Part shown: in pieces, positions 1 to 13,400 of the stretch | How positions within the stretch are numbered: the stretch's first letter is position 1 | How the letters are laid out: each line of letters begins with the position of its first letter | Assembly (NCBI RefSeq): GCF_021869535.1 | Contig: NW_026262712.1 | Span: 114,511,640-114,575,639 of the forward strand | Source: Mytilus californianus | Taxonomy: Eukaryota > Mollusca > Bivalvia > Mytilida > Mytilidae | DNA length: 64,000 nucleotides | Direction: 5' to 3' | The notes under the pieces: generated by a model | Databases searched by the model: none | What the model saw: the letters and a program-made list of their open reading frames with translations, nothing else | What the model was told of the DNA's origin: nothing | Made by a program: the position numbers and the translations under genes

Positions 1-299
1 TTTGCGGTATCTTCAAGCATTTTTAATTGGTCATCTGTTTAGAAATAAGCCATAATATTGTTAAAACCTAAAAGCACTAAAATGGAGCTATGAAATTGTG
101 AATTAAAGTGAAGATTGAAAGACTTTTCGAAAAAAGCCCTGGTGTGAAATAGATTCTAGGGAAATTGGACGTAACCTCTTTGCACAAGAGTGCACACGCT
201 GAAATGTCTCGCCTTCTTTACTAACCATTGATTTTATGTTGATAGTCTTAAATACAAAGCTTTACTACAAGTAACACATAAACTTAACATGATCCAAGA

Positions 300-1260
300 A
301 AATGAGGTCAAGGTCAGATAAACCAAACGAGAAATACATGTACACCTTACAATCATTCAATAAACCAAACATAGTTGACCTATTGCTTATTGTTTCTAAG
401 AAGTCTTAAACAAGAAAATTTAACATTGACCAATGAACCATGAAAATGAGGTCAAGGTCAGATGAACCATGCCAGACAAACATGTACACCTTACAATCAA
501 TTTAGGCATTAAATATAGTTGACCTATTGCTTATAGTATCTAAGAAACAAACTTAACCATGAAAACTTAACATTGACCAATGAACCATGAAAATGAGGTC
601 AAGGTCAAGGTCAGATGATACCTGCCAGACAGACATATACACCTTACAATCCTTCCATACATCAAATATAGTTGATCTATTGCTTATAGTTGAAGAAAAA
701 TAGACCAAAACACAAAAACTTAACACTGAGAAATGAACCGTGAAAATGAGGTCAAGGTCAAGTAAAACCTGTGAGACTGACATGTATATCATAAAATATT
801 TCCATACACCATTTATAGTTGACCTATTGCATATAGTATTAGAAAAAAAGACCAAAACTCAAAAACTTAACTTTAACCACTGAACCATGAAAATGAAGTC
901 AAGGTCAGATGACACCTACCAGTTGGACATGTACACCTTACAATCATTCCATATACCAAATATAGTAGACCTACTGCTTATAGTATCTGATATATGGACT
1001 TGACCACGAAAACTTAACCTTGTTCACTGATCCATGAAATGAGGTCGAGGTCAAATGAAAATTGTCTGACGGGCATGAGGACCTTGCAAGGTACGCACAT
1101 ACTAAATATAGTTATCCTATTACTCATAATAAGAAAGAAATTAACATTACAAAAAATGTTGACTTTTTTTTCAAGTAGTCACTGAACCATGAAAATGAGG
1201 TCAAGGACAATGGACATATGACAGACAGAAACTTCGTAACATAAGGCATCTATATACAAA
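300..1260. repeat. Tandem array, about 147-bp unit, 7 copies
   Basis: GAAAATGAGGTCAAGGTCAG recurs at about 300, 445, 592, 743, 890, 1037 and 1192, with ATAGTTGACCTATTGCTTAT between. It ends in a GCTGCCGCCGCCTGATCAC segment. Diverged, non-coding. Confidence 0.88.
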
Positions 1261-2182
1261 GTATGAATCATCCCAGTCTTCTAGCTTCTAAAATATATAG
1301 CTTTGAAGAAGTTAGCTAACGCTGCCGCCGCCTGATCACTATACTTATGTCGAGCTTTCTGCGACAAAAGACAATAAACTACCAGCCTTTTATGTCAATA
1401 TAGTTGATTTCTAAACATAAACTTAGATATTGACATGCACCTTCAATGATGAGGACAAAACTGATCAACATCACTAATGTTTTACACTGATCTGTTTGAC
1501 TGCTACATAATATCTCTGTACCAAAGACAACCATAGATATACAAGAGTGGATAAAATGCTATCTTTGTTTCCTATATCTTGAGTATATGCTGCATGCTAG
1601 TTACCATCAATAATACAGGAATAACTCCATCATTCTGGAGCACCTGACTTTACCCCAGTTTTTTTAGTGAAGTCCGCAGTGTTTACAACATTTGTCTAGT
1701 AGGTGATATTTCATTTTATTTGTCCTGCTCTGACCTGCGATTTCATCTTTCCTCCTCCCTCCCCTCCTAGTGCTTTGTTTTGGTCTTAAAAGATTTTTTT
1801 AAGTTTTTGGACAGAAAAGCTGAATCATTTCAATCTTAGAAGTAAATAAATAATTCACAGCATCCAAAATAAAATAAAAAAAAAACACTTCACAGTATAG
1901 TTACTGTAAATTTTGAAATTTTTGCAGATTTGATTATTGCTATGGAAAGAGGTTTCATAAAAATATAAAGGAGAAGGTCCTGTAAGGGCTAGTTTTGGCC
2001 TAAAATTCGAAGTACATCTGATGAAAGAGTTTTTATATTTTTTAAACACTTAAATGTCTACTTCAGTCGATTCAGTTAAGTTTATGTAAAAGGTTTGAAC
2101 TGATTTAGTCATGAAAGACGCTCAAATTCAAGCTTGAGTATGAAAATTCTATCAAATATGCCATTAAACGTCCCTTTTCAGA
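1261..2182. other. Intergenic stretch without a gene
   Basis: No convincing coding frame. It holds a repeat-like segment at 1,620-1,710 (CTGGAGCACCTGACTTTACC, related to the block at 4,125) and an A-run at 1,870. Otherwise unremarkable AT-rich sequence. Confidence 0.6.
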
Positions 2183-2308
2183 TGGAAGTGGCCGCATTCG
2201 TGTTCAGTCTCAACCTTTATATTTGACATATATATATATGTTATGTATTATCATCAAATACAACATATATTTAAATATTAAGACTGAACACAAATGCGAC
2301 CACTTCCA
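2183..2308. mobile_element. Foldback element, 126 bp
   Basis: TGGAAGTGGCCGCATTCG...AGTCT at the left pairs with AGACT...CAAATGCGACCACTTCCA at the right (arms about 30 bp, two or three mismatches). The loop is AT-rich with TATATATATATG. Confidence 0.82.
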
Positions 2309-2417
2309 TTTTAGACAAAAACCGTCTCAAAATTAGCACAAATTCTAAAATTGTGAAGATTTCAGTAATATTGCATGAATTTATTATGCTAGTTCCTGAT
2401 GCATGTGCATTGTATTG

Positions 2418-2620
2418 TCAATAAAATGCTCCGCTGTGGCGCAGCTTGATACGACCGCAGAGGTCGAACCCTGAACAGTTGGGGCAAGTATGGACACAAC
2501 ATTCAAGCTTGATACAGCACTGAATTTGGATTGTAATTAAATATTTGACACAGCATAGGTTTCTGACACAGAATGAAAGTGGTCTAAGAACTTAAAAATT
2601 TTTAATTTACCTATTCAAAC
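2418..2620. repeat. Dispersed block with tRNA-like box, copy 1
   Basis: ATAAAATGCTCCGCTGTGGC then GCAGCTTGATACGACC and GAGGTCGAACCC. The last resembles a pol III B box, suggesting a SINE or a piece of one. A close copy starts at 14,938. Confidence 0.7.
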
Positions 2621-2699
2621 CATATCATTATTATTTGCTTTTATATATAAATCAGAAATAACCAATTTAAAATGTAAAATTTTAAAGAAAAAAAAATGA

Positions 2700-3868
2700 A
2701 AAGAAAATCCCCCCCCAAATTTTTTGAACCCCCTTATGATTCATCACCCCCAAACTCAATCCCAGCTTTCCCTTTGTGGTATGGTACCTTGCAGTACAAT
2801 TTCAGAGAGGTCCATACACTTGAACACAAGTTATTGTTTGGAAACTAGAATAATGCTTGTTTTTTGGCCCCTTTTTGGCCCCAAATTCCTAAACGTTTAG
2901 GGCAATTACCCCCAAACTCAATCCCAGCTTTCCTTTTGTGATATGAAACCTTGCAGTACAATTTCATAAAGATCCATACACTTACACACAAGTTATTGTC
3001 CTGAAACTAGATAAATGCTTGCTTTTTTGCCCTTTTATGGCCTCTAATTACTAAAATTTTGAGGGAATTACCCCCAAAATCAATCCCAACCTTCCCTTTG
3101 TGGTATGATACTTTGCAGTACAATTTCAGAGAGATCCATACACTTGAACACAAGTTAATGTCTGGAAACTAGAAAAATGCTTATTTTTGGCCCCTTATTC
3201 CTAAACTTTTTGGGCAATTACCCCCAAACTCAATTCCAGCTTTCCCTTTGTGATATGGAACCTTGTAGTACAATTTCATAAAGATCCATACACTTACACA
3301 CAAGTTATTGTCTGGAAACTAGAAAAATGCTTGTTTTTTGCCCCTTTTTAGCCCCTAATTCCTAAAATTTGGAGGCAATTACCCCCAAAATCATTCCCAG
3401 CATTCCCTTTGTGATATGGAACTTTGTGATACAACGTCAGAGAGATCCATACACTTACACACAAGTTATTGTCATGAAACTAGAAAAATGCTTGTTTTTG
3501 CCCCTTTTTGGCCCCTAATTCCTAAAATTTGCTGGCAATTACCCCCAAAATCAATCCCAGCATTCCCTTTGTGATATGGAACCTTGTGGTACAATGTCAG
3601 AGAGATCCATACACTTACACACAAGTTATGTCTGGAAGTTACAAAAATGCTTATTTTTGGCCCCTAATTCCTTAACTGTTGGTACCATAACCCCCAAAAT
3701 CAATCCCCACCTTCCTTTTGTGGTATTGAACCTTATGGTAAAATTTCATTGAGATCCATTCACTTAAACTAAAGTTAGAGTGCGAAAACTAATGTGTCTT
3801 CGGACGACGACGCCGCCAACGTCATACCAATATACGACCACAAAATTTTTTTTGCGGTCGTATAAAAA
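2700..3868. repeat. Tandem array, about 160-bp unit, 7 copies, with hairpin end
   Basis: ACCCCCAAACTCAATCCCAG and AAACTAGAAAAATGCTTG recur about every 160 bp. The right end is TCGGACGACGACGCC and then a hairpin (3,832-3,863, ATACGACCACAAAA / TTTTGCGGTCGTAT). Confidence 0.88.
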
Positions 3869-4460
3869 CAGCCGATATTTATGGTACAGAAGTATTCTAC
3901 TTTCCAATAAATAGCTAAAAGTTTACATTTCAACAAATTTGTAAAAATGCTATAATTTGGGGCCAAAAAGGGGTCTTACAGGACCTACTCCTTTAAAAAT
4001 CTCATTTAAAAAGTTTTTGTTGCATCATTTGAACACAGCGTTTCCTGAAATCTCAATAATTAATTTAGCTTTTTTGTCAATTAGTCATCAATCACAATAA
4101 TAATTCATGCAACTATTTCTGAATTTACATGTGGAGCAGGATCTTCTTTCCCTTCCAGAGCACCTGGGATCACCCCCAGTTTTTGGTGGAGTTCATGTTG
4201 CTCAGTCTTTGGTTTTCTATGTTGTGTTTTGTGTACTGTTGTTTGTTCGTCTGTTTCTTTTTTTAGTTCATGTCGTTGTCAGTTTATTTTTGACTTATGA
4301 GTTTGAATGTCCCTTTGGTATCTTTCGCCTCCCTTTTATAGTTTTAATATAAGTACCATAAGCAAGTGATTTTCTCATTTTATCACAGAAGTTTTCAAGA
4401 GAAACATGCAGAAATAGATTTTTATAGCCCAATCCCTCCATTTATTTGACAGTCTTCTAT
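3869..4460. other. Intergenic; fragment of a dispersed repeat
   Basis: 4,125-4,345 matches a repeat also seen in reverse near 57,495 (GATACCAAAGGGACATTC). The 81-codon open frame here is part of that repeat, not a gene. Confidence 0.6.
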
Positions 4461-4700
4461 AAGTCCTTGACTCCTTTATCAACATTACTCTGATATATTA
4501 TATTAAAATTGATACTAAATTTATGATGTGGACCTTTGAACTTGACTCCTTGATCAACATTACTCTGATATATTATATTAAAATTGATACTAAATCTATG
4601 ATGTTGACCTTTGAACTTGGCTCCTTGATCAATATTACTTAAACCTAATTCTATGATGTTAACTTTTGAACTTGATTCCTTGACAAACATTACTCATATA
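4460..4700. repeat. 77-bp tandem repeat, about 3 copies
   Basis: GATCAACATTACTCTGATAT and ATGATGTTGACCTTTGAACTT recur at about 4,467, 4,544 and 4,621. Confidence 0.85.
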
Positions 4701-5870
4701 TGTAATATAAAACCTCAAACCATGATTTAGACCTTTGAAATGAGCAATACTTATTAATTAAAAGGCTAGGAGATAGAAATCAGTTATAGCATATATCATC
4801 ATGCTACTCAAAACCTTTCCCGAAGTTATTGATCAGAAATAAATGGATGGATGGGCAATCCTATTACTACCTTGATTATGATAAAACAGGGATATAAATA
4901 TTATATTTCAACATATTATTAATTATATTTCAACATATTAATAAAGTACAAAGATGAAAAACCCCAGAAGATTGGATTTTTATTGAGAAGATATCACAGA
5001 TTGTATCAGCAGTAACAACTAATGTCAACATTTAGATATAACATTAAAATTAGACAACCAGCCACTTATTAACTGTTGTTATTAACAACATATGCAAAAA
5101 TACCAATGTTTTTTTACATTATCACATTAAATTATAGCTACAAATATATATTTATTTAAATGTTGGACGGATTAATACTATTATAACAGTATAAAAACTT
5201 ACATAAATATATAAATAGGTTTAAATAAAATGTTCATACATATATGTATGGTTCTTATATCTTACAACATTAAAAATAAAAATTTTGCACCCCTCAGTGT
5301 TAAGTGTTCATTTGAATTAAATTGAACGTCAGTTTTTATTTTATTTTGGCAAAAAATTGTGTAAAAATGTAACAGATCTACTACCACACATGTACCTGTC
5401 CCAATTGACAGGTGAAATGTCAATCTATTTTCATATCGTAAAAGTGAATGTGTACAAATTTAAGCACATCTCAAACAGTGTAATAGTAAAAAGTATGGAT
5501 GGAATTAAAAAAAATATGAATAATAAACAAATATGGAATGTACTGACAAACTAGAGGCTCAAAGGAACCTACATCACTCAACTAATATCTTTGTATAATG
5601 ACAAACTCTGTATAATGAAAAAAACAACCCAGCATATTCAAACAAAGCTGAATTAGCCTGAATACATTTGATAGCAATTATCAGTGGACAGGATATTTTT
5701 TTCAGAATTGTTATATTATTGTTTTTCTTCAAATTTTTCAATTAGTAGTAATGATGGCACCCAAGTTCAATGCCCTCTGGAAGAAAAAAAAATTTAACTG
5801 CAGGTTCTTTTTTCAATGCAAATTTTTCCTACAATTCCACTTTGTGTATCAGGTCCATGTATATATATAG
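4701..5870. other. Intergenic, nothing coding seen
   Basis: AT-rich; duplicated ATTATATTTCAACATATTA at about 4,900. A short fragment at 5,550 (ACTAGAGGCTC) belongs to the family at 10,090. No gene. Confidence 0.6.
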
Positions 5871-6029
5871 ATTCTACCACTGCATCGAGTGTGATACAAT
5901 ATTTATCCACTCGAGACAGTTAAATTTTCAAATTTAAAACGCGAGGCTTGCCGAGCGTTTTAAATATTTAAAATTTAACTGTCGAGAGTGGATAAATATC
6001 GTATTACACGAGATTTGGTGGTAGAATCT
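5871..6029. mobile_element. Foldback element, 159 bp
   Basis: GATTCTACCAC at the left is matched by GTGGTAGAATC at the right, and the arms pair most of the way to the loop near GCGAGGCTTGCCGAGCG, with a few mismatches. MITE-like hairpin. Confidence 0.85.
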
Positions 6030-7169
6030 GTTTCTCTAATGATTTTCAAACAATACGCAGGCAAACTTATTCCTTCTTTGCGACTGATCTGCAAAAAGAT
6101 GTGTTCTTTCTATGTGACGTCATCAGGCATGGTCGCCTTTTTTCATGCCGTCACAATAGGAAATTCAGAGGAAAACAAGAAATTTCGACGTCATAATCGG
6201 ATTTTAACCAATGAAGAACTGAGATCAAACGAACCACACGTTGATTAAATTTTTTTATACAATGGGTGCAGAAAGGGATAAAATGACGAAGAATTAGAGA
6301 AATATATATATATAACCATATGCAATATATATTGAATAAAAAAATATACAGGTTTCTTATCAGTACTTTATTAGTATGATATAATAAATACTACTTCCTG
6401 GTAAAAAAAACTGCCTTTGTGTATAATATATTAGATGTCTTGTTCTCACAAAATGTTTGCTTTCCTACTTGAAGATTTTAAAGATAATTTAAGCTAGGCC
6501 ACTACTAAAATTTTCCACAAGTAACAATGGTTTATAATTTGCCAGAATTTTGGTTTAATCATCATATTTCCAGGCTATTTTATTTTTAGTTAAATACAGC
6601 ACAAGCTTTCTTCACTGTTAAATATATTATTTCTATAAGATAAAATCATTTGAATGTCTCACAATAATGATAATAAATTACTTTCATATGAATATTTTTT
6701 CATTGAAGAAAAACAATAATATGCCCCAGCATCAGCAAGCAATGACAATGCCTAGTGTGTATGTGCAAATAAACAGTAACAATTGACCTTCACTTGTAAG
6801 TCCTGTATGTACATAAGTACATCATTGTATATACAGGAAATGTATAACATTTCCTTAATAGTCAATATGAAACATCAGGAAAATCTGCCTTTTAAACTTC
6901 ATTCAAGAAAATCTTACATCTTTATTTTAATAAAATATTGGCCAGAGCAGTAAATAAATATCACAAAATGATGAAAATGTGAAAATAAAGCATGAATCTT
7001 TACCACATATTAAAAGACAACAACACATTTTTAAGAAAATTTTAACACCATACATGTCTACAATACTAGTGTAGTAATCTTAGATGTCTCATTTTGACAT
7101 TCTGTATCTTATTCATTAAAGATAATATCTGACTGAGGACTCTGAGCTGAGGTATGATATGGAATAACA
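6030..7169 (-). other. 3' flank / possible 3'UTR of the large gene
   Basis: No coding frame of interest. The right part (about 6,900-7,169) could be 3'UTR, ending at the AATAAA at 6,921. Confidence 0.5.
6921..6926 (-). promoter_or_regulatory. Candidate poly(A) signal of the large gene
   Basis: AATAAA on the minus strand, 244 nt after the stop codon. Hexamers like this are common in AT-rich DNA, so it is only a candidate. Confidence 0.35.
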
Positions 7170-7450
7170 TCATACAATACCAACATTACCAGTATGGTGA
7201 AGATAGCCCATACCAACAGACTGTCTCCTATTTATCGGAGGTAATATTTGACTGAGTTGGCTGTAAGCTGAGATTGCCGAACCACTAGACAAGGGTTTAG
7301 TCTGTACCGGGCTGTTCATGGCTGACCCAGGAGTTGTTAACCCCATGGTCGACTCCGTTAACATTCTCTGACGTAATGGATGGAATGGATTGGTCTTCAC
7401 TTTCTTAGATATAGCTCTAACTAAGTCTCTGGCATGCTTTAGACTGAAGG
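7170..7450 (-). CDS. Exon 27, C-terminal tail and stop
   Basis: 281 nt including TGA, acceptor TTATTGCAG: AFSLKHARDLVRAISKKV, then a low-complexity Ser/Thr/Pro/Gln tail (TTPGSAMNSPVQ, SAYSQLSQILPP) ending HTGNVGIV. The tail looks disordered. Confidence 0.88.
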
Positions 7451-10400
7451 CTGCAATAACAGAAAAATACAGATATAGGGAGTTTGATTCACAAAAGATT
7501 TTTTTCATTTTTTTGGCCATTTTTTTAATTTGTAATAAAACGTTCCAATCTTTTAGCTATTATTTGATTGAAAAGTTCAGGTAGATTACTGACCAAAATG
7601 ATGTTGTGAAGAGATAATGTATGAAAAGACCATAGTTTATAATGCCCTTAAATTTGAAGATAAAAAAGTATTATAAATCTATCATCCATCATATGTTCAC
7701 AAGAAATTAGTCTGACAGATATTATTGAAATTTGTCTTACATATTAACTGCAATCCTTTAAATTTCTTTTGTTACAAGAAAAAATACAAAAACAGCAAAA
7801 ATAGTCTCATTTTTTAGGTCTTTTCATTAATATCTAGGGTTGTTCCAAAATTAAAGGCCCTTATCACATCTATCTTAAAACAAACATTGGTTTTATTACT
7901 TTGTTTCATTTTTATTTATTTGTGGACCTTTAGGCTGTCTAGTGGTATCCATTGTACCAACATGGTAAAAAGACAGAACCATTTTACTGACCAAACAAGT
8001 TCTTCAGTATATGATAGTTCAACATAGAGCCCATATGTGCCTGTTATAAGAATCCAATTATTGACCTTTCCAGAGGACTGGTCTCTCAAAAGGATCACTA
8101 CCTTTCCAGAGGACTGGTCCCTCAAAAGGATCACTACCTTTCCAGAGGACTGGTCTTTCAAAAGGATCACTACCTTTCCAGAGGACTGGTCTCTCAAAAG
8201 GATCACTACCTTTCCAGAGGACTGGTCTCTCAAAAGGATCACTACCTTTCCAGAGGACTGGTCTCTCAAAAGGATCACTACCTTTCCAGAGGACTGGTCT
8301 CTCAAAAGGATCACTACCTTCCCAGAGGACTGGTCTCTCAAAAGGATCACTACCTTTCCAGAGGACTGGTCTCTCAAAAGGATCACTACCTTTCCAGAGG
8401 ACTGGTCCCTCAAAAGGATCACTACCTTTCCAGAGGACTGGTCTCTCAAAAGGATCACTACCTTTCCAGAGGACTGGTCTCTCAAAAGGATCACTACCTT
8501 TCCAGAGGACTGGTCTCTCAAAAGGATCACTAAGAGTTTTTTGTTTAAAAAAAGCATGACCAGGTAATACCTTGCATCAATCTTAAAAAAATCTAAATCC
8601 TAACCATTAAAAGTTTAAAAGTTCAACTTTATTAAATAGAAAAATATCCAATCTACATACTGTGGAATCTTTTATTTTTGTGGGTACTAATATCATGGAT
8701 TGAAGAAAAATTTTGTTTTCATGGATACTTGATTTCTTGGTATTGCCAGTTTGCCTACAAGTCTATAGGAGATTTGTACTATGTTGAACATTTTAATTAG
8801 TGGTTCGTATAATACCTACGAAATCCATGGAAATTGGTATCCAACAAATAATAGTGAATCCACAGTACATCCCTTACCTTTTAATCTGGCTTTGATATCA
8901 TCAGTAAAATATCCACATTCAATCCACTCATCATAATCCACAATGTAATCAAATGCTGTCAATCCTTCAAAAACAAAAACATATATGTATTTCACAATAC
9001 AGAGAAGAAACAGTTAAAATAGGACAAAATACTTACATTTGATTACAGAAAATTGTTATGCAAAGGATTAAATGGTTTAGAACCTGCCAATGAGATCAAT
9101 AAAAGAAAATACAAACAAACAAATGTATGTTTTACTCTACAGCATCTTCTTTGTTGAACAGGGAGGTGAAAGTGGCCATGGAAGAGTTTCCACAACTTAC
9201 CAAATACATGTTTATTGTTAATGTAGACTTTGAAGTCCATATCAGTCTATCTGACTCTGTGATCAATTTCACAAAAAAATTTAACTAGAAAAAAAACTTG
9301 TAAGTCATGAACATTTCAGTATATTTTTTTTTTAGTTGTACAATTTTTTATGAAAAGGACCACTGGATGGTAATTGTATGTACAACTGATTTAACCCAGT
9401 CTACAACTACTAAGTACTTACCATGAACATCTTTCTGCCTGACATTAGCCCCTTGCTCCAGAAGTACACATGCAGCAAATTGATTATTGGCCTGGGTAGC
9501 ATAAAAAAGTGGGGTCCTGCCTTCTTCATTGATAGGGTCCACATCAGCTCCGTATGATAAAAATAGCTCCAGTATCTCTGATGATCCATCTAATCCAGCA
9601 GAGTAGTGTAGTGCACTGTAATAAGAACAAATTCACATATTAACAAGCCTGTCCCAAATAATCAGTGGTTTTCTTGTGTCATATCTTAATATTTTGTTTG
9701 TCATTAAAGCTTTGTGTTGATGACAGATCTTTGAAATGATTGATTGAAAATTTAGGTTTAGCTCCACTTTCAGCACTTTTGACTATTTCATGGTAGCCAG
9801 TTTATGTTGATGGAGTTTCTGTTTATTTTATTCACAACTCTTTTAGACCTGGATCAGTTTAGGGCTTTAGATCATGTATAGACACCTGTCAATTATTGAA
9901 GACTGTATATTGACCTCTAGATGCCTTTTGGGTATTTGTCTTGTTGAGTTGCTGTCTCAATGATATTATACATCCCATCCCCTTTTATTCATATTAAAAA
10001 CTTCCTTTCACAAATAGTGCATATCAATTTAGCTAATCATGTTACATTGTGTGAGGATACATCTAGAGGAGTATGACAGCATCCAACAACTAGAGGCTCT
10101 TAAGAGCCTGTGTCGCTCACCTGTATCGACTGTGGTTTTGGAAATCATGTAAAATAAGGTTAAAATCATAATAAATAGTATTAGATACCCTAACAATGAT
10201 TGAGGCCAAGTTTGGTTTAATTCGGCCCAGTAGTTAAATTTAAAGCAGGTCATCCCATTGTAGTCTTACAATAGTTACTAAAAACCCTTATCATTATTTA
10301 AATAAGTTTTCAAGTTGTGACCATTTGAAATAGTTTTTTTTACTATTTTTCCCAAAGACTTCTATAGTAAACCCCTATGTTCTATTTTTAGCCATGGCGG

Positions 10401-13400
10401 CCATGTTGGTTGGATGACAGGGTCATCAGATACATTTTTCAATCAAGATACCCAATTGAAAATTGTGGCTTAGTTTAATTCTATTTGGCCCAGTAGATTA
10501 AGTGTAGACGATTTTTGTAAAAGATTACAATAATTTACGAAAAATTGTGAAAAGTTGACTTTAAAGGGCAATAACTCTTGAAGGGGTCAATTGACAATTT
10601 TGATCACGTTGACTTATTTGTAAGCTTACTTTGCTGAACATTTTTGCTGTTTACAGTTTATCTCTATCTATTATAATATTCAAGGTAATAACCAAAAACT
10701 GCAAAATTTCCTTAAAATTACCAATTCAGGGGCAGCAACCCAACAATGGAAATTCAAAAGCAGATGGATCTTGACCTGATGAACATTTTTTCCCCATGTC
10801 AGATTTGCTCTAAATGCTTTTGTTTCAGAGATATAAGCCAAAAACTGCATTTTACCCCATGTTCTATTTTTAGCCATGGCGGCCATCTTGGTTGATGGAC
10901 TGGGTCATCAGATATATTTTCTAAACTACATACCCTAAGGACAATTTAAGCTAAGTTTGGTTAAATTTGGCCCACTAGTTTCAGAGGAGGAGATTTTTGT
11001 AAAAGTTAACGGACGACAACGACGACGGACACCAAGTGATGAGAAAAGCCTGGTGAGCTAAAAAGTAGGTTACTCTGATCTACATTTTGAAGAGCCTGTG
11101 ATAAAGGTTCCTGAAGTGAGACATATTGATCCTACATTCTGTCATTGGCTTCTGCACCAGCAACATTAAGATTCAGTCTTTGGTTATTTTTTTTTTTAGA
11201 CAATAATAACTTTATTTATCCTATTAAACAATCAAGAGAGTATCCAGTGCAAAATGTTAAAAAATACCTTTTTTGCATTTTCTGTTTTTTACTGATTAAT
11301 GTAATTAGTTTTTTAACAGTTAACATTTACATGCAGTCTGTGGTTAACATTTTTGTCAAATATTCATTGAATTTAAGAAACTTGGACAGCATCTGGAGCA
11401 CAATTTAGATTTGTCCTCCCATTTTTTTGTATATCATTGATAAAAGGCCCTACTGTTGCCTATAAGAATAATTGCTTACATCCACTTCATCTGAACTTTG
11501 GTGAATAGTGACATCTGATTGGCAATCATATCACATTTTCTAACCTTTATACCGTATATTGGGTTTTTTTCATGTGAGTTTATTTTCGCTCTGTTCGTGG
11601 CAGCTAAAGAAACGCGGAAATGTGATCCCGCGTAAATTTCCCTGTTAATTTCAAGATGTGTCATTGTGTAAGCATTTCATACATATATATTTATTATACT
11701 GTTAACTATCTGGTATACACCAAATTAATATGTAAGCCCATTCTCATCCTAAAAGTTTATTATATTATATATAAAATCAGTATTTGTATTGATCGACAAA
11801 TCACCAGAATGTGTATATTTAATTAGGATCTCTGTTTTTATAATAATTAAATTGACTTATCATACATGTCATACCTTTTGACAACACAGCAATCAGTGAC
11901 ACGTTCAAAAATGTTAATTAGCGACAATCTACTGATTGTTGAACTCTGAATTCTGTGTATTTTTGTTTGTAGTACTTGTATTTCTTTGTAATCGATTATC
12001 TGTCAATTAATAAATTTTATGTTGTTTACATCTTTAACTATACAATTCAGTGATTTTTTCATGTTTATTTTCCCATTTAGAGAAAATTATACACAGTGAA
12101 AATTTAACCTGCCCATTTTGTCATCAAATCCCAAAAAAAAGCCAACGCAAAAAGAACCCCGATATACGTAACGGTATTAGTTTTTGGCAGTTAACATTGC
12201 ACTTTTACCCAGATGACAGTAACAAAATCAAATTACAGATAATAAATGATCTACAATCATGTAACTTGTCAATGTCTCTTGGTTTCTGGGAAATAGTTCC
12301 ATATAAACTCATCAGAGATACCAGGCTTAAAATTGTGTATGCCAGACACATGATTCGTCTACAAAAGACCCATCAATGTAGCTGTTAAAAAAAAGTTAAA
12401 AAGGCCAAATAAAGTATGAAATTGAAGAGCATATGTAAATTCAGACACCGATTTGAATGTAGGGAGAACTTCAATAGTGACCTTCAACTTTGTTAATAGA
12501 AAAACCCAAGTAGAGCTATTGCTATGATCTAATTAATATAAGCCTCTGATCTAAGAATTTTTAAAACAAATTTATTTAATAAACCTTTAAATGCTGGTTA
12601 TTAATAAAATATAAATTTATTGTTTACTGCACAACTTGTTAGTTCAGGCCCAACTTTTAAAGGAAATATCTATCTAGTAAACTAAACTCTTATGTCATGC
12701 TAAATATCAGTTATGTTGGTAAATACTTCCTTTGCATATGTTTGTATACATTTCAAGTATAAAATCACTTACCAGTTACCCCCTGGGTACCTCGGATTAA
12801 CTTCGGCATCATTGTCCAGCAAAAATTGGACAGCGTCTACTGAACTCTTCCTATAAATATAATAATATATGGAATATACTTTATCATAAATAGAGGATAT
12901 GGTAAAAACCTGAATTAAACTCATATACAAACTCATCTGATAATCACTTCAAATTCAGTATAGCATAAATAAATACAGTAAAAGTATGATTCTGATGTAA
13001 TTCGTTTAGAACAATGCTTTCCATTGGACATTGACAAATATTTTAACGGTTTAGAATCCACGTCCTACCAGTCTGTAACTAAGAAAAGCCACCAGCTTGA
13101 ATTCAGAATTTTTTGGGTATGTAATTTCTCAAAAAATAAACAAAAAAGTCACATTTTGTGCCTCAAAATCTTCTTTTTGTCAATAAATACCTCTTGTGTT
13201 TATGTTTGACATAGGGAGTATACCTATGACGTCACATTGTTAAGATGCCAAAGACAATGTAACAGTTTCACAGACTTTATCATTTATGGCTTTTTTAGCC
13301 AAAATATACTAAAATTTATTTTAATATGTGGCATTAAAATGGAGATAACTGTATTGTATTTTAAGCTTTGCCTTCATAAAAACGGGTCGCTAGGTAAACT

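Noticed and set aside
553..855. 100-codon minus-strand frame
   Set aside because: Internal repetition comes from the 147-bp tandem array.
5988..6248. 86-codon frame overlapping the foldback element
   Set aside because: Its first part is the right arm of the hairpin and the rest has no recognisable domain.
7916..8567. Long overlapping open frames on both strands (213 and 176 codons)
   Set aside because: They are made of a 36-bp minisatellite whose period is a multiple of three; the region is intronic and has no splice support.
12050..12388. 112-codon plus-strand frame
   Set aside because: Intronic, no domain, unusual composition, no splice or regulatory context; likely chance. The PFCH motif alone is not a zinc finger.
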